This document shows, in pieces, positions 45,458-52,904 of a stretch of 64,000 bases of DNA; the first letter of the stretch is position 1, and each line of letters opens with the position of its first letter. The stretch is from Actinokineospora baliensis (GTDB lineage Bacteria; Actinomycetota; Actinomycetes; Mycobacteriales; Pseudonocardiaceae), in NCBI RefSeq assembly GCF_016907695.1, contig NZ_JAFBCK010000001.1, positions 3,568,501 to 3,632,500 of the forward strand, in the 5' to 3' direction. A program made the translations under genes and the position numbers. Below the pieces are notes generated by a model. It did no database searches, was not told where the DNA came from, and saw only the letters and a list, made by a program, of their open reading frames with translations.

Positions 45458-45998
45458 CGACTGCCTCCATGGGGTCCCGGCCACGGGTGGGTTACCACTA
45501 TCGGTCGCCGCGACCCCGGTGTCCAGCACTGGGCGTGCAGGACAACCAAGACCGCGTTCTGCGGGCGCGGACCTGCGGATTCTCGCTCGTTTCCGCCGTT
45601 TTCGCGTGGTCGATTCATTACCCCGCTCAGACCAGCGAAACAATAGGGGGAGTACTAGGTAGGCACCCCTGGAAATTGCGTTCCGGGTCGCGCGGGGCGC
45701 TGGGCGCGGTGCCCGGCACCGCAGGCGGTTCGGGGAGCGGGCGAGCGGCCCGCGGCTGTCTGTGATGATCACGGGTCTTCCGGCCCTTGTTCGCTCACCG
45801 TGATCGGGCCGATTCCCGCTGTGACGATTTGCCTCGCGCGCGCGGGTAAAAGCGTGCCCGCGCCTGTTGAATAACCCGACCCGATCACTGTTAAGCCGCC
45901 GCGGCGATCCCTGTTATGCGCGGGTGCCGGTCGGCGGATTGACTGGGGGACCCGGGTGCGGCTGGCTGGTGTTCCCTGCAAGCAGTGAAGGAGCACGC
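45458..45998. other. 541-bp divergent intergenic region
   Basis: Upstream region shared by the HTH gene (leftward) and the S15 peptidase gene (rightward). The stretch 45861-45895 (TTGAATAACCC... CTGTTAAGCC) is relatively AT-rich and could hold the rightward promoter. No gene, repeat or clear consensus site was recognised elsewhere in it. Confidence 0.4.
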
Positions 45999-48389
45999 AT
46001 GCGGTCCCCGTACCGTGTCGCGCTGGTCGCCGCGCTCGTCGTCACCGGTGGTGTCCCCTTGGTCACCGGAACAGCGGGCGCGCGCGAAGGCGCGACCACA
46101 GCCATGCTCGAAGAACGCGTCTACGTCGAGACGACTGTGGACACCGACAACAACGGGCGGCTCGACCGGGTCGCCATCGACATCTCGCGTCCCGCGGGTA
46201 GTACTCGGGTGCCGGTCGTGTTCGAGCACAGCCCCTACGTCAAGGGCTTGAACACGGCGCCGAACCACAACCCCAACGTCGACCGGTTGCCCCAGGAGGG
46301 GCTCTTCGGCCTCAACGCCGCCGGGGGAGTGGACGCGCTGCGCCCCGCCCCCGACCTGCCGGACTGGTACGACGACTACTTCGTGCCCCGCGGCTACGCC
46401 GTGGTCATGGGGCACAGCATCGGCACCGGCGACTCCGACGGCTGCCCGAGCACCGGCGACCGCAACGAGACGCTGGGCGCTACCGCGGTCATCGACTGGC
46501 TCAACGGCCGCGCCAAGGCCTACAACGCCTCGGGCACCGAGGTCCAGGCGAGCTGGAGCACCGGCAACGTCGGCATGATCGGCATCTCCTACAACGGCAC
46601 GCTGCCCAACGCCGTCGCCGCGTCCGGGGTGGCGGGCCTCAAGGCCATCGTCCCGATCGCGGCCATCTCCCGCTGGTACGACTACTACCGCGCCAACGGG
46701 CTGGTCGTCGCACCAGGCGGGTACCAGGGCGAGGACGCCGACGTGCTCGCCAAGGCCGTCGTGGGCAACGCCTCGCGCTGCTCGGGGCAGATCGCCAACC
46801 TCACCCGCGACCAGGACCGGGTCAGCGGTGACGCCACCGCGTTCTGGCAGCAGCGCGACTACCTGCGCGACGCCAACAAGGTCACCGCGGGCGTGTTCGT
46901 CATGCACGGGCAGGCCGACTGGAACGTCAAGGGCCAGCAGTACGCGCAGTGGTGGGAGGCGCTCAAGGCCAACAACGTCCCGCGCAAGATCTGGCTGCAC
47001 CGCGGCGGCCACGGCGCACCGTCGCGTTCGGACTACCAGGCGACGGTGCTCAAGTGGTTCGACTACCACCTCAAGGGCATCGACAACGGGATCATGACCG
47101 AGCCCAAGGCCGAGGTGCAGTTCCCCGACGGCACCTGGCAGCGGTTCGCCGACTGGCCCGACCCGGCCGCCCGCGAGGCCGTGTTCCGCTTCGGCGCGAC
47201 CTCGGCCACCGCGCCCGGTACGTTGACGCTCAACGGCACCGGCGGCGACGTGAAGCAGACCTTCGTCGACAACGGACGGACGACCAACGCGACCTCGCTG
47301 GTCGCCAGCCCGGACACCGCCAACGGCAGCAGGCTCGTCTACCGCAGCGAGGCGTTGCCCAGCCAGGTCAAGCTGTCCGGGACGCCCAGGGTGACGTTGC
47401 GGATGGCGGTCGAGAACCGCAAGGACGCCAACGTGACCGCGCTGCTGGTCGAGTACGGCGGCGCCTCACCGGTGATCGTCACCCGCGGCTGGATCGATCC
47501 GCAGAACCGGGCGGGCTCAGGCTCCGGCCAGGCCGTGGTGCAGGGCCAGGAGTACGACCTGACGTTCGCGCTGCAGCCCAAGGACCACGTGTTCGCCGCG
47601 GGCAGGCGCATCGGGCTCGTCGTGATCTCCACCGACTACGACTACACGCTGCGGCCGACCGCGGGCACCCAGTTGCGGCTGGCGCCGTCGCAGAGCTCGG
47701 TGACCATCCCGTTGACCGGGGTCGCCCAGCCCAGCGGCGACTTCTCCGTCGCGGTCAGCCCCGCGGGGGGCACCGGCATGCCCGGCCAGACGACCACCAC
47801 CACGGTCACCACCGCCACCACCTCGGGCAGCCCGCAGCAGCTCAACCTCACCGCGACCGGCCTGCCCACCGGCGCCACGGCGACCTTCACCCCGGCCACG
47901 GTCACCTCCGGCGCCCAGTCGACGCTGTCGATCGCGCTGGCCGCGAACACCCAGCCGGGCAACTACGCGGTCACCGTCCGGGCCCAGGGCACCAGCACGG
48001 CCAAGACAGCCAGTTACACGCTGCAGGTCCCGGTGGTGGACAACGGGTGCCTCAACCGCAACGACACGCGGGTACCGATCCCGGACAACTCCACAGTGGA
48101 GAGTTCGCTGCGGATCTCCGGTTGCCCGCAGGCGCCGTCGGCCACCAGCAAGGTCGACGTCGACATCGAGCACACCTACCAGGGCGACCTCGTCGTCACC
48201 CTGGTCGCCCCGGACAACACGACTTACGTGCTGCACAACCGGACCGGTGGTTCGGCGGACAACATCGTGCGCAGCTACACGGTGAACCTGTCGACGCGGC
48301 CCGCCGAGGGGCTGTGGAAGTTGCGGGTGCAGGACGCCGCGACCAACGACGTCGGCGCCATCCGCAGCTGGGCACTGAACATGCGCTGA
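45999..48389 (+). CDS. Secreted Xaa-Pro dipeptidyl-peptidase (S15) with P-domain
   Basis: 796 residues. Signal peptide (RVALVAALVVTGGVPLVTG, cleavage near TAGA) and an S15 alpha/beta hydrolase: nucleophile Ser in GMIGISYNGT, Asp in HGQADWNVKG, His in HRGGHGAP, plus the C-terminal X-Pro jelly-roll domain (about 390-560). A ~90-residue Ig-like module (DFSVAVSPAGGTGMPGQ to YTLQVP) and a proprotein-convertase P-domain (DNSTVESSLRISG, HTYQGDLVVTLVAPD, WKLRVQDAATNDVG) complete it. It releases Xaa-Pro dipeptides from extracellular peptides. GAAGGAG precedes the ATG. The M28 gene with homologous C-terminal modules follows after 28 bp. Confidence 0.9.
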   Translation: MRSPYRVALVAALVVTGGVPLVTGTAGAREGATTAMLEERVYVETTVDTDNNGRLDRVAIDISRPAGSTRVPVVFEHSPYVKGLNTAPNHNPNVDRLPQEGLFGLNAAGGVDALRPAPDLPDWYDDYFVPRGYAVVMGHSIGTGDSDGCPSTGDRNETLGATAVIDWLNGRAKAYNASGTEVQASWSTGNVGMIGISYNGTLPNAVAASGVAGLKAIVPIAAISRWYDYYRANGLVVAPGGYQGEDADVLAKAVVGNASRCSGQIANLTRDQDRVSGDATAFWQQRDYLRDANKVTAGVFVMHGQADWNVKGQQYAQWWEALKANNVPRKIWLHRGGHGAPSRSDYQATVLKWFDYHLKGIDNGIMTEPKAEVQFPDGTWQRFADWPDPAAREAVFRFGATSATAPGTLTLNGTGGDVKQTFVDNGRTTNATSLVASPDTANGSRLVYRSEALPSQVKLSGTPRVTLRMAVENRKDANVTALLVEYGGASPVIVTRGWIDPQNRAGSGSGQAVVQGQEYDLTFALQPKDHVFAAGRRIGLVVISTDYDYTLRPTAGTQLRLAPSQSSVTIPLTGVAQPSGDFSVAVSPAGGTGMPGQTTTTTVTTATTSGSPQQLNLTATGLPTGATATFTPATVTSGAQSTLSIALAANTQPGNYAVTVRAQGTSTAKTASYTLQVPVVDNGCLNRNDTRVPIPDNSTVESSLRISGCPQAPSATSKVDVDIEHTYQGDLVVTLVAPDNTTYVLHNRTGGSADNIVRSYTVNLSTRPAEGLWKLRVQDAATNDVGAIRSWALNMR

Positions 48390-48417
48390 CCGCGCGCCAA
48401 TCTTGTTAGGAGACAAG

Positions 48418-49995
48418 GTGAAACCCATCAAGGTCGTACTAGCGGGCGCGGTCACCACGCTGCTCGCCATCTCCGTCACGGCGGGCATCGCCAACTCGGT
48501 GCCCGCGGCCGTGCACGCACCGGCGTCCGTGTCGGCCGCACCGGAGATCCCGGTCGAGAACGTCATGGCACACCTCAACCAACTGCAGACCATCGCCACC
48601 AACAACGGCGGCAACCGCGCGCACGGCAGGCCCGGCTTCCGCGCGTCGGCCGACTACGTCAAGGGCAAGCTGGACGCGGCGGGCTTCACGACCACGCTGC
48701 AACCGTTCACCCACAACGGCGCGACGGGGTGGAACGTCATCGCCGAGTGGCCCCACGGCGACGCGACCAAGGTCGTCATGGCCGGGGCGCACCTCGACAG
48801 CGTCCCCGCGGGGCCCGGCCTCAACGACAACGGATCCGGCACCTCGGCCGTGCTGGAGGTCGCCCTCGCGGTGTCGCGGGCGAACCTGCGGCCGGAGAAG
48901 CGGTTGCGCTTCGGGTGGTGGGGTGCGGAGGAACTGGGCCTGATCGGCTCGAAGTACTACGCCGACAACCTCGCCGCCACCGAGCGCAGCAAGATCACCG
49001 CGTACCTCAACTTCGACATGGTCGGCCAGAAGGACGTCACCACCTGGGGCGTCTACAACCACAACGCCACCATCTCGGGGTACTTCAAGGAGTACTTCCA
49101 GGCCAAGGGCATCCCGACCACGGCCATCTCGTGGAACGGCAGCTCCGACCACTCCTCGTTCACCAAGTACAACATCACCGTCGGCGGCATCGGCTCGGGC
49201 ACCGACCCCTGCTACCACGCGGCCTGCGACACGATCAGCAACGTCGGCTCGCGCACGATGGGCCACAGCACCAACGCGATCGCGCACGTGGTGTGGAAGC
49301 TGGCGGGGGTTTCGGACACCCCGGTGAACGACTTCTCGGTCTCGCTGTCGCCGACCGCGGGTGAAGGGATGCCGGGCAACACGGTGACGACCACGGTCGC
49401 AACAGCCACGACGTCCGGTCAGAGCCAGCAGGTCTCGCTGTCGGCCTCCGGCCTGCCCGCCAACGCCACGGCGACCTTCAGCCCGCAGACGGTGACCTCG
49501 GGCCAGCAGTCGACCTTGACGATCGCGCTGACGGCGGCGTCCCCGGTGGGGACGTACCCGGTGGTGGTGACCGGCACCGGCACGGGCGCGACCCGCACCG
49601 CGACCTACACCCTCACAATCCGCAACGACGCCCCCGCGGGGTGCCGGGCGACCAACGGGGCGGACGTGGCGATCCCGGACAACACGACCGTGGAGAGCCG
49701 GATCACGCTGACGAACTGCCCGCTGCAGGGCGCCGCGAACAGCACGCTGGCGGTCGCCATCCAGCACACGTACCAGGGTGATCTGGTGGTCACCCTGGTA
49801 GCCCCGGACGGAACCCCCTACGTAGTGCACAACCGCACGGGGGGCAGCGCGGACAACATCAACAAGACCTACCCGCTCGACCTCCGCTCGGAAACCGGCA
49901 ACGGCACCTGGACCCTCCGAGTCCGCGACGCCGCCACCAACGACACCGGCAAGATCGACTCCTGGACCCTCGACCTCCAACCGGCGGTCCGCTGA
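48418..49995 (+). CDS. Secreted M28 zinc aminopeptidase with P-domain
   Basis: 525 residues. A signal peptide (VVLAGAVTTLLAISVTAGIA) precedes an M28 aminopeptidase (about 45-300). Di-zinc ligands are visible in AGAHLDSVPAGPGLNDNGSG (His and bridging Asp), GAEELGLIGSKYY (Glu-Glu), NFDMVG (Asp) and SDHSSF (His), as in Streptomyces griseus aminopeptidase. The C-terminus repeats the S15 neighbour: an Ig-like module (DFSVSLSPTAGEGMPGN) and a P-domain (DNTTVESRITLTN, HTYQGDLVVTLVAPD, LRVRDAATNDTG). The GTG at 48418 follows AGGAGACAAG. It probably acts with the S15 enzyme in peptide scavenging. Confidence 0.92.
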   Translation: MKPIKVVLAGAVTTLLAISVTAGIANSVPAAVHAPASVSAAPEIPVENVMAHLNQLQTIATNNGGNRAHGRPGFRASADYVKGKLDAAGFTTTLQPFTHNGATGWNVIAEWPHGDATKVVMAGAHLDSVPAGPGLNDNGSGTSAVLEVALAVSRANLRPEKRLRFGWWGAEELGLIGSKYYADNLAATERSKITAYLNFDMVGQKDVTTWGVYNHNATISGYFKEYFQAKGIPTTAISWNGSSDHSSFTKYNITVGGIGSGTDPCYHAACDTISNVGSRTMGHSTNAIAHVVWKLAGVSDTPVNDFSVSLSPTAGEGMPGNTVTTTVATATTSGQSQQVSLSASGLPANATATFSPQTVTSGQQSTLTIALTAASPVGTYPVVVTGTGTGATRTATYTLTIRNDAPAGCRATNGADVAIPDNTTVESRITLTNCPLQGAANSTLAVAIQHTYQGDLVVTLVAPDGTPYVVHNRTGGSADNINKTYPLDLRSETGNGTWTLRVRDAATNDTGKIDSWTLDLQPAVR

Positions 49996-50033
49996 CCCAC
50001 CGGCCGCCGCGGGACCGCGGCGGCGCCCTGAAT

Positions 50034-50087
50034 CGAGAGCGGTGCTCACATTGTGAGCACCGCTCTCGACCATGAGCACCGCTCTCG
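50034..50087. terminator. Near-perfect hairpin with a third repeated arm
   Basis: CGAGAGCGGTGCTCACA (50034-50050) pairs with 50052-50068 almost without a loop. The right arm core TGAGCACCGCTCTCG is repeated at 50073-50087, so two alternative hairpins can form. It lies between the converging M28 and SDR genes and probably terminates both transcripts. Confidence 0.75.
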
Positions 50088-50098
50088 CGGTATCGGGA

Positions 50099-50848
50099 TC
50101 AGCTGGCTCGCATGATGCGGTGGCCCAGGGCGGGCGACACCCGCATGATGGCGTTGAGCAGGCCGGTCTTGCCGATGTACGCCGTGGGGGTGCCGCGGCG
50201 GGTGCTGGTGAGCACCGCGGCCGCGGCTTCGGCTGGGGTGATCTTGTTGCTTCCCCTTCCCCGGGTCATATCGGTGTCGACCAGGGGGAAGACGGCGTCG
50301 ATGACCTTCACGCGGGGGGCGTCGGCTTCGCACTGGTAGCGCAGGGCCCTGGTGAAGGTCCGCACGGCCGCCTTGGTCGCGCAGTACACCGGGGCCGAGG
50401 CCTTGGGCGCCAGGGCGAGACCGGTCGTGATGTTGACGATGGCCGCCGAGTCGTGGGTGCTCAGGTGCGGCAGCAGGCCCGTCGACAGGGTGATCACGGC
50501 GTCGAGGTTGACCGCTATCTCCTGGCGCGCCGCCGCGAGGGTGGTGGGGGTGGGGTCGTGCAGGTAGGCCACCGGGGTCTGCACCCCGGCGTTGTTGATC
50601 ACCACCGACAGCTCCGGGTGCGACCGGACCACCTCCGCCACGAACGCCGAAGTCGCCTCGGGGTCGGCCAGGTCCACCACGTACCCCGACACCCGGGACC
50701 CGTGTTCAGCCGCCACCGCGTCCAGCGCCGCCGAGTCCCGGCCCACGGCGACGACGTGCGCCCCCAGGTCCACCAACTGCCGGGTCAGTTCCCGGCCCAC
50801 TCCCCGCGCCCCGCCCGTCACCAGCACCGTCCGCCCGGCGAACTCCAC
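50099..50848 (-). CDS. Short-chain dehydrogenase/reductase
   Basis: 249 residues of classical SDR: cofactor motif TGGARGVGRE near the N-terminus, NNAG motif (VVINNAGVQTPV), catalytic Ser in IVNITTG region and the YxxxK pair in VYCATKAAVRTF. The Arg after the glycine motif suggests NADP(H). The substrate is not predictable; the C-terminal IMRVSPALGHRIMRAS resembles DltE-type oxidoreductases. AGGAGGTAGG precedes the GTG at 50848. It lies 45 bp downstream of the AraC regulator on the same strand, so the two may form an operon. Confidence 0.88.
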   Translation of the reverse strand: MEFAGRTVLVTGGARGVGRELTRQLVDLGAHVVAVGRDSAALDAVAAEHGSRVSGYVVDLADPEATSAFVAEVVRSHPELSVVINNAGVQTPVAYLHDPTPTTLAAARQEIAVNLDAVITLSTGLLPHLSTHDSAAIVNITTGLALAPKASAPVYCATKAAVRTFTRALRYQCEADAPRVKVIDAVFPLVDTDMTRGRGSNKITPAEAAAAVLTSTRRGTPTAYIGKTGLLNAIMRVSPALGHRIMRAS

Positions 50849-50893
50849 GACCTACCTCCTCCATCACGGCGCCACCAGCGGCGCGCATCAACG

Positions 50894-51781
50894 TCAGTCC
50901 TGCCCGAACGCCGCTCGGTACGCCGACGGGGTCATCGCGGTGCGGCGGGTGAAGTCGCGGGTGAAGTGCGGTTGGTCGGCGTACCCGCAGGCGAACCCGA
51001 TCGTGCTCAACGAATGCCCGCCGGACAGCAGCAACCCCGCCGCCGCCTCGGTCCGCGCCGCCCCCACCATGTCCTGGAAACCGCCCGCCGCCCGCAGCCG
51101 CCGTTGCAGCCCGCGCCGCGACACCCCCAGCCGTGCGGCCAGGTCATCCACGGTCCACCGCCTGGCGAGATCGCCGCCGAGCAGGTCGCGTGCCGCCGCC
51201 GCCAGGTCGGCCTCGGGAACCTCCACCGGTTCCGGTTCCGCTGTTCCCGTCCACCGCAGACACCACGCGCCGGCCCCGGCCTCCGGCAGCGGCGCGACGA
51301 ACTCCCCGTCGACGCACACCACCCGCCCGCCGGCAACGACCCCGACACCGCGGACGCCGATCAGGACGAGCAGCGACACCAGTACCCCCAACACCACCGC
51401 GTCCTCGGCGGGTTCCGGCGCCAACCCCGGTGGCCCGACGTGCGCCAACCGCAGTTCACCGGCACTGGAGCCGATGACCTCCACCCGGTGCCGCGAGTGC
51501 GTGAACCGCGACAGCCGCCGCCACCGTTCGACGAGGTCCCCGGGGGTGTCCGACCGCGACAGTGCCGACACCGCGGGGTCCGCCGCCAGTTCCGGGAGCA
51601 CAGCACCCACCCGCGACAGCGGCAGCAACCCGTGCACCCGCGCTATCTCCGCCAGGTACTGTCGTTTCGCCGACAGCGGCAGCAGCGCACCCCGGCTCGG
51701 CGGAGCGGTCGTCTCGATCCCCGCGGCGGCCAGGCCCCGGCGCACCAGGCCCACCAACCGCGCGCTGGCGAACTCGTCCAC
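50894..51781 (-). CDS. AraC-family regulator with OruR-like N-terminus
   Basis: 295 residues. The C-terminal ~85 residues hold two AraC helix-turn-helices (WTVDDLAARLGVSRRGLQRRL and LSTIGFACGYADQPHFTRDF followed by TAMTPSAYR). The N-terminal part matches the 'Arabinose_bd'-type domain of OruR/ArgR-like regulators (LLPLSRVGAVLPELAADPAV). GGGAGGTT precedes the GTG at 51781, preferred over an upstream ATG that would add 39 basic, proline-rich residues. It likely regulates the SDR gene downstream. Divergent from the trypsin-like protease gene. Confidence 0.85.
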   Translation of the reverse strand: MDEFASARLVGLVRRGLAAAGIETTAPPSRGALLPLSAKRQYLAEIARVHGLLPLSRVGAVLPELAADPAVSALSRSDTPGDLVERWRRLSRFTHSRHRVEVIGSSAGELRLAHVGPPGLAPEPAEDAVVLGVLVSLLVLIGVRGVGVVAGGRVVCVDGEFVAPLPEAGAGAWCLRWTGTAEPEPVEVPEADLAAAARDLLGGDLARRWTVDDLAARLGVSRRGLQRRLRAAGGFQDMVGAARTEAAAGLLLSGGHSLSTIGFACGYADQPHFTRDFTRRTAMTPSAYRAAFGQD

Positions 51782-51941
51782 TGGAACCTCCCCGCCCGTT
51801 CGGCCGCGATGGGGCAAGCGTAGGTCCGAACGGGTGCGTGGTCTTGAACGATCGCGCCACCGCGCCGCCGGGATCTTCCGCGCTCGCGCGACCGGCATAC
51901 GGTTTACAGCCGACCGGGATGAATAGGTGGTTCCGGTTCAA

Positions 51942-51971
51942 TTCTGTCAAAGTAAGTACCGCTTCTACAAT
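51942..51971 (+). promoter_or_regulatory. Candidate promoter of the trypsin-like protease gene
   Basis: TACAAT at 51966-51971 with TTCTGT at 51942-51947 (18-bp spacer) inside a strikingly AT-rich patch (51938-51980) of the 331-bp divergent gap 51782-52112. It lies 142 bp before the protease ATG. Nothing else was recognised in this gap apart from GGAGGAAAG before the ATG. Confidence 0.45.
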
Positions 51972-52112
51972 TTATACGTGTCCGGTACGGATTGATCACC
52001 CTCTGTCGCCATCAGCACTATTTGCGGGTGTCCCCCTGCACGGCCCGGTGTCCCGCCGGGCCGGTCGACAATCCGCGCACCCCTGTCCCGGCGCGGAGGA
52101 AAGCGATGGCAC

Positions 52113-52832
52113 ATGAAGGTGTTCAAAGCTGTAGTCGCACTGGCCGCGGTCGCCACGGCGATCGTCCTCGCCCCGTCCGCCTCGGCCAAGCCCGCCCCGC
52201 CGGAGGAGCCGGGCGCCAGCGTCCAGATCATCGGCGGCGGTACCTACAACCAGAGCGCGCCGTGGGCGGCCCGGCTGTTCCTCAACGGAACGCAGAACTG
52301 CACCGCGACGCTGATCGCCCCCCGCTACATCCTCACCGCCAGGCACTGCGTCGGCGGGTCCCTGTCCTTCCGCATCGGCAGCCTCGACCAGACCTCCGGC
52401 GGCACCATCGCCTACGGGTCGCAGACCACCACCCACTCCGCGGCCGACCTGGCGATCGTGCGCCTGGACCGCGCGGTGAACAACACCCCGTCGCCGTTGG
52501 GCACCACCGCCGACGTCGCGGTCAACCAGTACGTCTCGGTGCTGGGCTGGGGCGCCACCTGCACCAACCAGGCCGAGATCAACTGCCAGTCGCGCTACCT
52601 CAAGGTCGCCACGGTCCGGGTGTCCACGGTCAACGACCGCGACTACTTCGGCGGCGTCGGCGTGGGTGCCTACTGGTACAACGGCATCACCGCGGGCGGC
52701 GACTCCGGCGGCCCGATGTTCGCCAACGGCCGCCAGGTCGGGGTCGCCTCGACCAGCAACCGCTACGACTACACCACCTACACCAACATCACCCGCTACC
52801 GCTCGTGGATCCAGTCCATCGCGGGTGTCTGA
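52113..52832 (+). CDS. Secreted trypsin-like serine protease (S1)
   Basis: 239 residues. A signal peptide (FKAVVALAAVATAIVLAPSASA) and a short propeptide end at IIGGG, the usual activation site. The triad is visible: His in LTARHCVGG, Asp in SAADLAIVRL, Ser in GGDSGGPMF. Cys pairs (QNCTA/RHCVG, TCTNQAEINCQ) fit S1A disulfides. The specificity-pocket residue before GDSGG region is Ala/Gly-rich (GITAGGDSGG), so trypsin versus chymotrypsin specificity cannot be assigned. GGAGGAAAG precedes the ATG. A hairpin separates it from the LAL regulator gene. Confidence 0.92.
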   Translation: MKVFKAVVALAAVATAIVLAPSASAKPAPPEEPGASVQIIGGGTYNQSAPWAARLFLNGTQNCTATLIAPRYILTARHCVGGSLSFRIGSLDQTSGGTIAYGSQTTTHSAADLAIVRLDRAVNNTPSPLGTTADVAVNQYVSVLGWGATCTNQAEINCQSRYLKVATVRVSTVNDRDYFGGVGVGAYWYNGITAGGDSGGPMFANGRQVGVASTSNRYDYTTYTNITRYRSWIQSIAGV

Positions 52833-52860
52833 TGTGGACTGATCACTGAAGTGACCAGGG

Positions 52861-52884
52861 GCGGGTGGCAACGGCGCCACCCGC
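52861..52884 (+). terminator. Small hairpin after the protease gene
   Basis: GCGGGTGGC (52861-52869) pairs with GCCACCCGC (52876-52884), 28 bp after the protease stop and 20 bp before the LAL regulator start. It may end the protease transcript or lie in the regulator leader. Confidence 0.5.
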
Positions 52885-52904
52885 CCGCTGGCGATGGGAG
52901 AGCC

